Source: Acanthornis magna (taxonomy: Eukaryota > Chordata > Aves > Passeriformes > Acanthizidae). From it: a stretch of 64,000 bases of DNA. The notes beneath the pieces are model-generated. The model was given only the letters and a program-made list of their open reading frames with translations, made no database searches and had not been told where the DNA came from. How positions within the stretch are numbered: the stretch's first letter is position 1; each line of letters begins with the position of its first letter. Of the stretch, positions 35,501 to 49,131 are shown piece after piece. A program made the translations under genes and the position numbers. The DNA is taken from NCBI GenBank assembly GCA_036785705.1, contig JAWUZG010000029.1:14213501-14277500 (forward strand), written 5' to 3'.

Positions 35501-38500
35501 CAAATGACTGAGTTGTAAACTCTCCTGTCTGAGCTGTGAGAACATTGTTTGAGCTGGGCGAGTATCGAGAGAGAGGTTTAGCCAGCGAATTAAGAAGAAC
35601 ACGGGCTGCTTTGAAACTGCTGCGGAGAGAGAGCTTTTGTGGGGCTCGTTCTGCTCTCTGAGCTCTTCCGCGTATGATTAAGGAAAACACCCACTCCACG
35701 AGCCTGCTGCTGAAATGCAGCAGATGGCAGCAATGCACAAAGGAAACATGGTCCTCGGCTTATCTCAGGATTACTCGGAGCACACAGACTTCACCCTTCC
35801 TCACACCGACTGCCTGGCCCTAAAGCTGCTAAATGTCTCCATTTTACGGGTTTGGGTTTCAACTCGCTCTAGTCTGTTTGCCAGCAAGTGTCTTGAATCA
35901 AGAATCAGACAGGAAGGTTCAAAGCTGAATGCCTTTCCAAGTTCAAAAGAACATCACTGAGATGTTGTCAGCATAAATAAATAACCTGAAAAGAAATAGC
36001 TGCTGATATTGACACACCTACTCAGAACAAGAATATAATCTTGACTTCATTTTAATAATATTTTTAAGCACCTGTGCCAGCAATTAAAAGGGTGAATCAA
36101 ATAAATTCAGTTTCATGTTTTTTAAAAAGCAGTACTTCATGGATTCATGCCTATTAAAAAAAGAGCAGTACAACTCTCTTCAATGCTGTCAGTTACAGAA
36201 TTTACTAATGTATTTCCTGCAAAAAAAGTCTAAAAATTTTCAGCTAAAATAGGGCAAGTCTTACAGAGAATCATTAGGTATTATTGACACATGTTGGGAG
36301 ATTATTATATAATTTTTAGCTATATTTGACCAAAAATGAAGGGAGAAAAAAAAATCCTTCTTTTGATGCCACTCAGAAGACCTTCAGCATGGAGGTGTCT
36401 GAAGTCATTCCCACTCCCTGTTTCCAAGCTGTCCCTTCTCATTTTGTATCCTGTCGGATTAATAACTCTGGGCTCCAACTTGCAGCTTGCACTGGAGCAG
36501 TGCAAGACCCAGCTTTATGTTATAGGCAAATTTAGAAGAATTAGATGAACGGTGATGCATCTGATTTTTAGCCACTGCTGAAATACGTATCAAACATGAG
36601 ATCAGAGATGGTCTACATTTAAATGTTGGGCTGTGACCTGCGACAAGAGGGTTGTGGCCACCCTGGAGATTTGGCTGGGGAGTACTGAGAGCCAGCATTG
36701 CCAGAGGTGACGAGCTGCAAAGTGGCTTGGACGTGAGTTGTCAGAAATGCTGAATTATGGGTTTATGTATGCTCAGATTTCAGCCACTCTGTAGCTGCCT
36801 TTTCAACTGCCCGTGATTTACACCCCGGTGAATCTCGCAGCGCCACTATGATCTCAGGGCACATGGAGGCCTCTGCTTTCAGCACAGCGCTGCCCGAAAT
36901 TCCCCACAGAGGGGTCCCTGTGGCCGGTCCTGGAAATACAGCCGTCACAAGTCTGTGTCCAAAAAAAGACATAAGCACGGTTTTGAAATCAGCAGTTAGG
37001 AAGGAAACTGGTTAAATTTATATACTGCAGTTTTCTGACCTCTCTTTCAAGGAGCAGTGATTCTTCTTTCTCTTTTTTCAGTGGCCAGGAAAGTAAGTGA
37101 ATAGAAAACAAATGAACAGTAAATAAAAGCTTAGTTTCTTTTTTTTTTTTTAAATGACATCCAGACTTTTTTTGCCTCAGCCAGCCACCTCCACTGCAAA
37201 ACAAATGAACAAATTGAAATCACTAGATGATAATACTCATCTACTGCAAGCCAGTGATGACTAAGATATGCTAACAGAAACTATGCTGCAGGTAAAACTT
37301 GTGAGTATAGAGCCCATTCTCTTTGCGTCTATCAAAGCTAGTAGGTGCAATACTAAGAATTAAGTTTAAGCAAAAATATTTTGATAAAGAGAAGGTAATC
37401 TGGAATAGCCCTGCAGAACTCAGTCCCAGAAACTTCAACGCAGAAAACCAGGTGTCTTTTCTGTCTGTCTGGCATCAGCTCAACTCACTGACAGTTCAGC
37501 TCATTGTGGTGTGTGACACTTTCCTTTTCACAATGAAAAAAAATAAGGTGTTCTTAAAATGAATCTTACTTTTCATATAGCTACATATTGGTTGCAACTC
37601 ATCAGAAAAGCAATTTCTGGAACAAACTAGTCAATGAAAATGAAAGTAAATGTTTCACGACTCTTAACAATAACCTGGAGGCCAGCCTGTTGGCATCTCA
37701 TCTAATTACTTCATATAAAATCTTTTATTCTTTGGAGGTTATTTGCTTAAAAAGTTCACTGTAATGTTATTCACACTTAGAGAGAAAGCAAAGCTCTAAT
37801 TTCTGCCACTGTTGTCATAGATGTAAAGCAATACTACTGGCTGCAAAATAAATTAATTGAAATTATATACAACCCTGTCTTGTTCTGAGCTGTATTCAGA
37901 ATGAATATCTAAGCATTTATGTAAAATAATCTATAGGCTTCACAGTAACTAAACCAGCAACTGTTTAACCTTTACAAGAAAGATGTTACTATACCATGTG
38001 TATCAAACAAACACAGAGAAGTTACGAAGGTTACTCACATAACCTCAACTATCTTGAATATGTCCGTAACACAAGATTTAATCTTCCCATTTTTCCCAGC
38101 TAGCGAGGCATATAGAGTATGATCTGCTGCTGCTGGCAGAAGGCTGAGGTACATCTGTGTTAAGAGAAAATGCTCTTCCCATATTTTGGGGATTTTAATT
38201 TTGAGTTATGCCTGTCACTTAACTTTAGTGTCCTTTTATGGTCTATTTTTTATTTTTATGAGAAGTATTACATGATGTTTTCTCAAAACCCCAAACCAAT
38301 TATATTCAAAGAGGTATCTGAGGCAAATTTGTAGTCTAAATGCTTTCAAATTTTTTAAAATAAAAAATTCTTAATTTAGGCTTTCCTTCGAATATGGTAA
38401 AGCAGAAATAATCTGCCAATGATAAGCTATACTGCAGAGTCAGTTCTCTGGGTCATTCAGTGTGTAAAAAAGAAGGCAGTGCTCAATTTCCTCTGCAGAT

Positions 38501-41500
38501 GAATGCAGAGATATTAGAAAGGATAATTACAAGAAATGGTGATGCAAAGAAGAGAATATATTCTCTTAAATACAGCAAAATTCCAAAAGGAAAATAAAAA
38601 CCACCAACCAATGAAACTAAAAATGTCAAATAAAAAAATTAAGATCCTAGAGTTATGTATTCTACATATTCTTCTTATATGTAAAATCATTTATTCCTTC
38701 TCTGTAGGAAGCAGGGAAAGATAATAAAAAATGGGAAATGCATTGGACTATGAGAGTTTGTTCTGTGGGTGTAAAAGGTACGCTTCATACGGAAATTTCA
38801 CCTGCTTATTTTATTACTGTTTTAACTGCTTTACTTTAAATCATGGCATGTACTATTAATGCAGGCTTAAACAGAATATTAATTAGAAATGACAGTTAAG
38901 CCTGAATATAAATCAAGATGTTAAGTGAGTAGTCTCAGTGGACATTTATAATTAGCATTTGAATGTATAAGTAGATATTAATTGCAAGCGAAGAACTGTA
39001 CAAAAATCTATAGTTTTGAGTATGAAGGGGGCTGGATTTTACACAACTGCGTTTACCCATGCAACACCTTGGGATAAACATGGATCCTCTCTGCTCTCAG
39101 TTTCCGCGAACCCACAGCAAGCAGATTTCCTTCATGCTCGTCAAGACAATGACTGGGTTTTAGGTTTTTTTTCCTCAGCCAGAAAAGAATCTGGCTGGGA
39201 TTTCTGTGATCCCAGGATGCTGGATGGCCTTTCTTACAAACCCTGCAGTGAGCGCAGCTGTGCGTGTGCCAAGTGGCACTGGAGCGACACGTTTCAATAG
39301 CGCTCAGCTGACTGCGGCCCGAGCGGGACGGGGGCGAGTGCCCGAGGGGCGTCCCTGCCACCAGCACCGCCCGTGTGCCCTCTGTCCCTCACAGGGACCC
39401 CAGCGCCGCCTCTGCCTCACCCATGGCCGCTGCTGGGGAAGGGACTGGGATTTGAATGAATTCATCAGGGATCCGTAAGGCTCAGTGAAGCCCAGCTGAC
39501 TTTCCATCGGCTCTGCAGCTCTGGAAGTGCTAACAAGTAGTTAAAGGTATAGTTTTGTCAGCAGCACAAGCATGCAAAATTCTGGGAGAGAAGAGATAAA
39601 CATTTTTTTTTAATGTTGAAAACGAAGACATAAAATCCTTTATCTTTTCTAAATATCTGTGTATTATAAATACAGTATTCTAAAACTAATATTTTAGCTA
39701 TAAATACAAACAACTTAACTGCATTTTTTTGAAAGTACTATTTTTCTAACTAGAAGCCTGCTTCCAAATCAGTGTTTTTATGCTGTGTTTTTGTCTGCAG
39801 TAACAGAACTCAAACCAGAAAGTAACACTATGATTAATTTAATCCCTTGTCATTATTACCACTGGATAACTTGCAGTATTTCATTGTATATGTTAAAAAT
39901 TCTACTTACTATGGAAGGAATATATTAGAATACACTGCTTAATTTTCCTGCATAAACCAGTAATCAAAACTTACATGAAACCAGTCTGAGCATTTGCATT
40001 CTGACATATATTTAAATTTTACTTTCATAAAAAAAAGATAAAAATAACAGTGGGAAAAAAATTCAAGTGCAGTGAGCTGCAAATTTTCATCATGATCATT
40101 GCTATTATTATTACTGCTGCTGCTACTACTATTATTTTTGTAGGGAATATTTGGTATTAAAAAATCATGTTGGAAAATTAAAATAATTTTTTACCTAATA
40201 GGCAGGCTAATTTATAAGCTAATTATGTTTCTGATGTTCTGCCAGCCAAGGTTTATGAGGTGTTTTACAAAAGCCTGCATTTCATTAGTATTCTCTGGTA
40301 AAAAAATAAAGAGATGTAAAAACTGTGAATTGCTCCAAAAGTCACAATATGTCTGAAACAGTGAAGAACAAACCCAAAGCCTCTTGACTTGTATCCATAT
40401 CCTTTGTTGTGTCAGCAATGAAACAGAGCACCAGTGAGAGACGAAAAGGATATGTGGGCTTTATGTTTCTATGAGTGGATTTGAATAGGAGGTAATAGTG
40501 GAAGAGTGCTGGAACTTATTTTCTTTATGCTTGGTAGATGAGCTGGTGGCCTTCGTAAAGCCCATCAGCACAGACATATTGTCAACTAGACAAAATGAGA
40601 CCAAAAGCAAAGAGAAAAAATCAAGCAGTGCTATACCCCACAAAGTAATCCCCCCAGAGACAGAAGTGCCAGTAAGATGCTATATTTAGGACAAAAGTCT
40701 ACAAAGTTTTTTCTGGCTTATCAGGTCTAACAGGAGCTACCCACAAGCACTAGATCCTGTAATTTATGTTTCAGCCCTAGCTGGGTCCATAACTCTTTCT
40801 CCTTTTACCAATTACAGCCTCCTCAACATCTCAATGCCTTCCCTTCCCCGTTCTGTGCATACCCCTTTTCTCTGGTTTTCACCGATTTACATTCTAATGT
40901 TAGTATTTCCTTCTTCTTTTCCACACTCACTTCCTTACAGGGGTGCAGAGAAATCCCTGCCTTCCTCCTGCTGCCTACTTCTCTCTTTTGTCCTTACCCC
41001 TTTTTGATTGCACCAGAGCAGCTCCATTTGTGGGAAAGCTGCATACCATTTAACACTTCAATGTATTTAAGGAACACCAGAGTAATTTAAAACTGCTGAA
41101 GCAAACTGAAACCCTGAAAATCCACAGCTACATAATTAATACTTAAATGTGTGCTTGTACTAGACAAAATGTACCTCAGGTGGCCTTTCTTGCTCACCTT
41201 GCAGCTGAAGCAACATCTCAGCTATCCATGGGCTCACTAAAGTAGGGGTTACTTCACATTTACCTCAGAATACAGCCTTATGATTTATAAAATGAATTAA
41301 TTTACTGCTAGGTAGAGTTTTACTCCATTAGTTCAAGAAAGACTTTATTTAAAATTTATTTGCATGCATACTAAATTAGAAACTGGACTGCTAGTTTATC
41401 TACTAACTAGAAAAATAGGGCCCATAATAAATGCCCTTTTTTTATATACCTTCACTGATATATACAGGTTCACAAAAGCATGGCTTCTGCTAAAAATAAC

Positions 41501-44500
41501 TTCTCTTTAACCTTAAGACCCAAGTTTTGGTATTGTTCCCTGATCCCCTACAAGTATGCAACTTTCCTGTCCTCTCCTAATCAGTTTGGGATGAACAGAG
41601 CTTTAGAGCAGGTCTCAGCATTTGGAGCCCAAAGTCTGGGCAAGTGAGTAAGGTACTGGCTGGCTCTTCCAATAAAAGAGGTGAAGGCAAACAACCTTGG
41701 TTCTGTAACTTAGAAAACAAATCAAATGGTAAATATCTCTTTCATTTTTTGACAAAATCTGACAGTCTATAACTGTTTTAAATCAGCTTCACAGCAAATG
41801 TGTGCTTTATACTCCAAGTAATCTTTACAGTTCTTACACTTTGTAAAATATCAAAGTTGACCAGCTGTACTACAAACATCTTCAACCCTTTCCAGTCTAT
41901 GATACATTTTATTGCATATTTTGAGTGTGTATACAGTATGTGGTAACAAGCAATATGTGTTGGTTCCTTGTTGACTGTTTCAGACCATAGTGTAATCACA
42001 TAATTGTGGTCCTGAAGATCTCGTTGACTTGCTAAGCCTGACCTGCAGTTCTCAAGAGCTGATTGTGAGGATACTCAGGCAAGAGAGAAAAGATAATGTA
42101 TGGATTCGTCTATGCTTGGGTAAGCTAAAGTGAAACACATTAGAAAACAAAAGCAAGGAGAAGTAAGTCAAAACCAATGATGAGAAAGGACAATAATCCA
42201 ATAAAATAAGAAATCAGTGAAAAGCATCAGTAATTCTAAAACTCTATCTATCATCCTCATTTAACTGTAGAATGAAATACTTCATGAGAGCATCATACAG
42301 TCTGACAAAGTCATAGCTTTCAAAGTTTCAGACCAGACTGGTTTTGTAAATTTTATTTTTAATGAAAAATGCTGTTCCTCTTGACTCTTCCTCTGGTATG
42401 AAACTGTGTGTGTGTGATTTGCACATGTGTGACAAGCCTGCCAGGAAATAGGCCTAACAGTCCAAAATCCCTTGATTAGTATATAAAACAAAATTGTCAA
42501 ATGGTAAATGCTACTTTTATTCGTATCTTGGAAGACATTATTGCTTGCTATCCAAAAACTCCTAAATTAGTTTATACTTAGAAAGCAGGTGTAGGTATTA
42601 GCACAAACCACTTAGCCAATAAAACCATAAAGCACTTGGATGAAGTGAAGTGTCATATTCTTACAATATAAAATTTCCTATGAAGTATCGAGGGAGACAA
42701 ATGTTTTATATTGGACACAGTCTGTTTGCCATTTTGCAAATTTTGACATTTCAGCTGGTCGATCTCCTTCAAAAACTGAGGCATTTGGAAACAATCCAGA
42801 AAATTATTAGGATTGTTCCATTTACACAACACTACGGTTTTATTGAAGCAAGGCAGATACCAATAATTAAATTAAATTTTGAAAGATGCTGAACTAAACT
42901 GCTACATCTATTACTGTTTTCCAGTAATAAGGAGGTGCACAGTCCTTTCCAGATTTTGTCTTGGTATCTTTGACTAACAAATACATTGCTTTCTTTTTAA
43001 AAAAAAATAAGTTCTCCAATTAGAAATGAACTGCCCCTTTTACTACAAGATATGCATGCTTACAGAAAATGTTATTGACCTTAAGGATAGAAAACATGAA
43101 TTATTTTTATTTTATTCCCGGTGTTAATATTTTGGTCAAATCCATTTTCAGTCTCTGGCAGACATTATTTCCTAAATTAGGACACTAGCAGCTTATGAGG
43201 TGTGATCACATCTCACTGCCATATGTGATGCTAAATGAATTTAAAATCACACTATGATTTCATGATACCATAAACTTGAATTTAACACTTAGATGAGCGC
43301 TGCATAAAAACCACAATGGCCATTGTGATTTGAAACACCAAAACAATGTAAAGCCTCTGAATGTTTCAAGAGTGTTGATGGACTCGGATGAAGAACTCTA
43401 CAGTGGCAGGCTTTAGTGCCTGAGCGGGGAGTCCCTCTCTGAACTCCTCTGACCTTGAGGTGTCTTATGGAGCCTCTTTTTCACCATGGCTGATGCAGAG
43501 CCTGCATAGAAAACAGTGTCTGAATAAGCACAGCTCCTCAGGAAGTCAACAGCGACGTGATCATGGGCCCATTCATCTGGGCTGGACATACACTTATGGG
43601 GACAGCACAGTGAGCTGATGAGAGACTGATGGCTGGAGAGCCACTGCTTCACCAAAAAATTTACACAGCTCAACAGATGCTTTTCTGAAAATAAGATTAC
43701 AGTCTGAAGTGTCTTCAAGTCTTCTTGCAGCCTCTGTCAAAAGATTGCAGCACTAGAAAAAAATTTTGCTTAGGTTTTTTTAAAATTAAGAGGGGAAAAA
43801 AAAATAAGGCAAACCAAACACAATCTGTCTTGAGTCGAATTTTGCAGGGCAGATGTTCTCTGTCCTCCCTGGTTTTCACTCATGACAAACAGATTTTTAA
43901 TATAACATAAAACCAGAAAAATATCCTGTAAAACTGCAGACTTATTTCTGCAAGCCTACTCTATCTCTATATTGCATATATTACATATGTCTAATGTGGC
44001 AGATGGTTCCTAAAGAAGTCACAACATAATATCTATAATTTTTCAATTACACCCAACTATCCACTTTTACACTCATATTTGACACTGCATGTATATTATT
44101 GATTTTGTATGGTACTGGGACTGAGTCTTAGCATTTTTCAAACCTCATACCAAAGCAGACTCTCCCGATAACAAGATTGCTGCCTAAACTTTGGCTACTC
44201 AATTAATGGGACTAAATCCTCTTCTGATCCCTCCTTCTCCTATTCTATGGGTAGCAGGTGTATAAGCTGTAGTTTTCTTTTCTTGCAATAAAGGTGAATT
44301 CTAGATGTTCTTCCTCAGGGAAGATAAGATTAAAAAACAGGTCAGATTTCTGAAATGAAACAGAAAAAAATTTAGCATTGTTAGTAAATTGGTGTGTTCC
44401 ATAGCTTACATGCATTGTAAAGAATAACTGACTCCTTTACACACACATCATGTTTTGAAATATACAGGTAATTAAAACTTTAGAAACTATAGTATGATGC

Positions 44501-46739
44501 ATAAATGAAAAATGAAGTCTCTTTTACAAATTCTTTCATTACTAATCCTGTGGGAAATGGTCAGGGTTCATAAACATTTTTACTGCCATTGGTTATGAAC
44601 AATGAATACTGAATGGCCAAATAACAGCTACTCAAGGTCTCCACTTGCTTCTCTGCAAGCTGCATTTTTCTTTACTCAGCATTCACTGCAGACTTACACA
44701 AGAAGCTTGGGACTAGCTGTTAATTTGAAACATTCACATTTTCAAGGCAGGCTTATTTGCAAGTTAGGTTGCAAATCCAGCTCTAACATATAAGACCTTT
44801 TCTTCTAAACAGATCAAAATTATGTGATTTTTGGCAGACTTGACTTCAACTAGAAGACAGGACTGTAAGCAGGTTTTGGGATCAGCAGAGTAGTGTTTAT
44901 CCTAATATAATAGGGGAGTTTTTGTACATGCTATTTCTGTTGGTCCTTTCAGTCAAATGAAATATCCACTATCAAATTCAAAATAATAATAAATAGTAAA
45001 GATTCAGATGCTTCCTCCTTAAAAAAAAATGAAACAAAACCAGGGACCACACTCTGCCAGGGGCCACATTCCCCCCAATATCTTCTTATAAATATACAAT
45101 ATACAATGGACTAAACCACTAAACCACACTATATCGGCGATCAATCATACTATAAATATGCTTCAGAATGATAGCTAAGTACTTAAGTCTCAAACGTTTA
45201 TTTATATATTATTATATGTGAAAAATTGTTCTGATAACAAATTGCCAAATAAAATACATTATTTAATGAAAAATATGCTAATTAATGCAGATCTTTCAGC
45301 AGTCCTTAGAAGGATATATATTTTGAAGCTCCTTCAGCAGAGAGGTGTTGGGATTCCTCTCTTTGTTAGTAACTTGCTGGATGTTGTTCACTTTGGGCTA
45401 ATGAGTAGAAAGTAATTTAAAAACCTAAATCTGACAGCACAGAAGTGTTCTCTAATTCACCAGTGCAGGATATTAACAACCACAAAATGCAAATATCAAG
45501 TCTCTACCACAATATTAATTTGGTCACAATGTACATCTGGTTTATTTTACAGCACACATTCAACAGCAGAAATATAGGAATCAACGTATTCAATTAATTT
45601 GAGTTTTATTATTAAGTAAAGGCTTAGTTACATTTTTCCAAACAAGCGTGGGCAGTTTATTTGGTTTGATCCAGATGTTAGTACCTTTTTCTCAAAAATG
45701 GTGAAGTTACTGCAGTTTGAGAGGAGCCACAATCTCGAATAAATATAACAGGGAAAAAAAAAGGAGAAAACTGTCTCCATTCAGTGCAGCATTGCTGACA
45801 TGAGAACATTAACTTTTGCATTTTCTGACTTGTTACAGCTTAACTAGGTGACTGTATGTGTGCATGAATGTAGGGCTTTATTTATTTTTGCATGCAATTT
45901 CCTAAGTTTGATTTTTTTAAAAAAAGGAGAACGAACAAATACACAAAGCCTTCTGTTTATGCAGTCTAATGAAGCTGATTTGGTGCTTTTGATGTGCTAT
46001 TCTCTGTGTGCTGGGTAAGGCACACAGGGATAAGTGTTTCTCAGCTGTGCAGTTTAGAAAAGCTCTCTGAACTGCCAGTGTCCTTTGGATATAGCTTGAA
46101 TCCGAGAATTAATAAAGTTTCTCTTTACCTGCCTTCATACAGTTTCTCAGGAAAACACTGTACATACTATAAATAATTGTGTTGCAGCTCTGAGAACATG
46201 CAAAAAAGCATGAATCTGAAGCTGTTCATGCTGGACATTCCCGCAGCATTTTACAAACAGGTTTTAATGATGCAGCTTCTGTAGCAGTTTTCTTGTCCCT
46301 TGAGTCTATACACAGAGAATGGCAGCAAAAGCTGGTGAAATAAATTTGGATACTCATGTGTCAATGAGCAGCTGTCAAATGACAGCAGTTCTTTATTATT
46401 GATCCTCTCTATCTTCACAGTGATGTGAACTTCTTGACCTGTGAGAGGCACTTTGTGAAAGAGGGACTGTGAGAGAGCGTGTGATGTGCAAAGCCTACGC
46501 ATTCAACTTCCACTATCTGAGGAAGCACGAGGAGAATTCTGAATAGGTTACATGAAGTATGGGCTAAGAAGGTGGAAAAGTGCAGCACTTCCAGACCGTA
46601 GTCCATTATTTTTAGTGATCTCATGCACAAAAGTATTCATGAGGTTCTCCTTTTGTGCAGGCAGCACTATAAGGCCAAAGATAAAATACAGAATTAATCT
46701 TTCCAATTTTATTTTTGTCTATTAGTTTAGTTTAAGAAA
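35501..46739. other. Intergenic, Y4 to ERV remnant, no gene recognised
   Basis: About 11 kb of AT-rich sequence. Contents: a CpG-rich patch at about 39230-39430; an imperfect trinucleotide (ATT/CTG/CTA) stretch at about 40103-40137; ORFs of about 100 codons on the - strand (43413-43718 and 46251-46630) with no family I know. No Y5 homolog was seen. Confidence 0.55.
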
Positions 46740-48110
46740 CAGAGTGCAATCTGATAGCTTGTTACCCGAGGAAGTAACATGTACTGAACAAGCCCCACTG
46801 CATGATAAATTATTAGAAATAGAGAAGCAAAATGTACTGTTTACTGATGTGTGCAATCATATTGTAGGGATGCATCAGAGATGGAAAGTGGTTGTAGGGA
46901 TTTCCCCATGAGAAGTCACAAAAACTGCTGAAGGAGAAGGTTTGCAGAAGTGAAAGCTATTCAGCTGGCTTTAGACATTGCTGAATGAGAGAAATGGCCA
47001 ATATTTTGCCACTATACTGACTCATGGATTTTGGCAAATGCCCTGTGGGAGTGTTTGCAGTGATGGAAGCAGAATAACTGGCAGCACTGCCATTGTGGTA
47101 TTAACACTGCTGTGGCAAGATACTGCTGCCTGGGTGGAGAGCATGGGTTTGCAAATACATCATGCAGATGCTCAAGTATCCAAGAGTTGAGTCATTGAAG
47201 AAAATCAAAATAACCAGCAGATAGATCAGGCTGCTAAGATTAAAGTGTCTCAAGTGGATCTGGACTGGCAACATAAGTGTGAATTATTTCCAGCTCAGCG
47301 GGCCCATGACACCTTGGACCATCAAGGAAAGGATGTAACACACAGATGGGCTCATGACCGAGGGGTGGAACTTATCCATGGACACTCACAAAGGTTATCT
47401 GTGAATGTGAAACATGAGCTGCAATCAAGCAGGACAAGCCTGCAAGGGGGATGGTGTCTGCGGTATAAACATGGGAGGGCCTGGCAGATTGACCATAACA
47501 CAGTTCCACAAACCCACCAGGGCCAGGGCCATGTGCTTACAGTGTGGAAGCAGCTACAGGATGGACAGACACAGATCCTGTGTCACAAGCCGCTGCCCAG
47601 AACACTATCCTGGGCCTAGAAAAGCAAGGCTTATGGCAACAAAATACTCCAGAAAAAAAGTGAGTGGGACAATGGGACTCATTTCTAAAACAGCTTCATA
47701 GACCCCTGGGCTAAAGAACATGGCATGGAGAGTGTGTGTCACACACACCAGCCTCCAGGAAAACCTAATGATAAAATGGACTGCTAAAGATGACACTGAG
47801 AGCAATGAGTGGTGGGACCTTCAAACATTGGGATACACACTTAGGAAAAACCAGCTGGTTATTCAACACTACAGGATCTGCCAATCCAGCTGGCCCTGCC
47901 CAATCAAGATTTTTACGTACTGTAGAAAGGAAAAAAGTTCCAGTAGTGCACATAAAAACATGTTGGGGAAAACAGGCTGGGTTATTTCTTGCCTCAGGCA
48001 AAGGCAAACTCATCCATTGGATTGTTTTCACTCGAGAACTTGGGTGCACTTGGTGAGTAAGCGGGGTGGTGGGGAAGTCTTGTGTGTGCCTCAAGGAATT
48101 TGATTTTAAG
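46740..48110 (+). pseudogene. Degraded ERVL-like pol (RNase H and integrase remnant)
   Basis: Three + frames, broken by stops and frameshifts, read in retroviral order. An RNase H-like segment (about 46760-47190) has an FTD core at about 46840. An integrase N-terminal zinc-finger-like segment follows (about 47245-47390, with AHDTLDHQGKDVTHRWAHDR). The start of the integrase core (about 47480-47620) has WQID and a THQGQGHVLT-like stretch. Further pol-like segments run to about 48105. No complete domain remains, so it cannot encode active enzyme. It runs in the same direction as the LTR at 48552-49131 and is best read as the 3' part of one old provirus. Reverse transcriptase and gag were not found upstream. 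Confidence 0.8.
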
Positions 48111-48421
48111 TTAGAATAGCCAGTGAATTACATTGTACTATGTTAATTGCTACACAATACTTTGTATCATCACTTCTGTGCTGGCTATGTGCCATATCAA
48201 GGGCAATACAGTAAAAATCACCCAGATCAATGAAGAGTCAAACTTGGATGAGTATGGATGAATGCACTGGCGATGGAAAAAGAGCTGGCCTTAGCATGCA
48301 ACAGTCCAACACCACATGCCATTTTTTTCTTTCCCCGAAAGAATGTCCCAAACAGACTTTTATAGGGTCTATAGATTGATATAATAGAATAGATAGAATA
48401 ATATTTCTCTGTGTGTATACC

Positions 48422-48430
48422 TAGATAGAG

Positions 48431-48465
<35 letters not shown>

Positions 48466-48473
48466 CAGATAGA
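48422..48473 (+). repeat. (GATA)n microsatellite
   Basis: About 12 GATA units with one GACA interruption and a degenerate start, lying between the pol remnant and its 3' LTR. Confidence 0.95.
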
Positions 48474-48551
48474 TTTCAGAGGACCAGAAGTGTGATGATG
48501 ATTAACTGGGACCTGGCATGACTTAAATGGTACGGAATAAGGTGTGGATAC

Positions 48552-49131
48552 TGCCAGGGTTTTGGCTGGGATAAAGTTAATATTCTTCCTAGTAGCTGGT
48601 ACGGTGCTGTATGTTGGATTCAGTATGACATGGACAGCACACTGATGGTTTAGTTGTTGCCGAGCTGTGCTTACCCTAAGTCAAGGACTTCTCAGTGTCT
48701 GTTGCTCTGCCAGGGAGCAGGTGCACAAGATGCCAGGAGAGAGCATGGCCAGGACAGCTGGCCTGAACAAGCCAAAGGGATATTCCATACCACAGAATGT
48801 CACACTCAGTATATAAACTGGGGGGAATTGACTGGGAGCCACTGATCACTGCTGGGGGACGGGCTGGGCATCAATCAACAGGGCATGAGCAATTGTGTTG
48901 TGCATCACTTGTTTCTCTTGGGTTTTATTTCCCCCTCTCTCTCTCTCTCCCTTCTTTTCATTACTATCATCATCACCATTACTATCAACTTTATTTCAAT
49001 TATTTAATTGTTATTAACCCATGGGGTTTATATTTTTTCCTGATTCTCCTCCCCATCCCACCACAGAGGCAGGGGAGAGTGAGCGAGTGGCTGTGTGGTA
49101 TTTAGCTGCCGGCTGAGGTTAAACCATGACA
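48552..49131 (+). mobile_element. 3' LTR of the ERVL-like provirus
   Basis: A 580-bp LTR homologous to the solo LTR at 27632-28184. It starts TGCCAGGGTTTTGGCTGGG and ends GGTTAAACCATGACA, with TATAAA at 48812-48817 and a CT-rich stretch at about 48930-48957. It lies about 440 bp after the end of the pol remnant in the same orientation. No matching 5' LTR was found in the window, so the provirus is truncated. Confidence 0.87.

Noticed and set aside
43413..43718. 101-codon - strand ORF
   Set aside because: The start and composition look protein-like, but I recognise no family and see no exon boundaries. It could be an old coding fragment; unsupported.
44930..44960. TTGGTCCTTTCAG as a Y5 start
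   Set aside because: It lacks the GGTCCGA core and any pairing 3' arm at the right distance.
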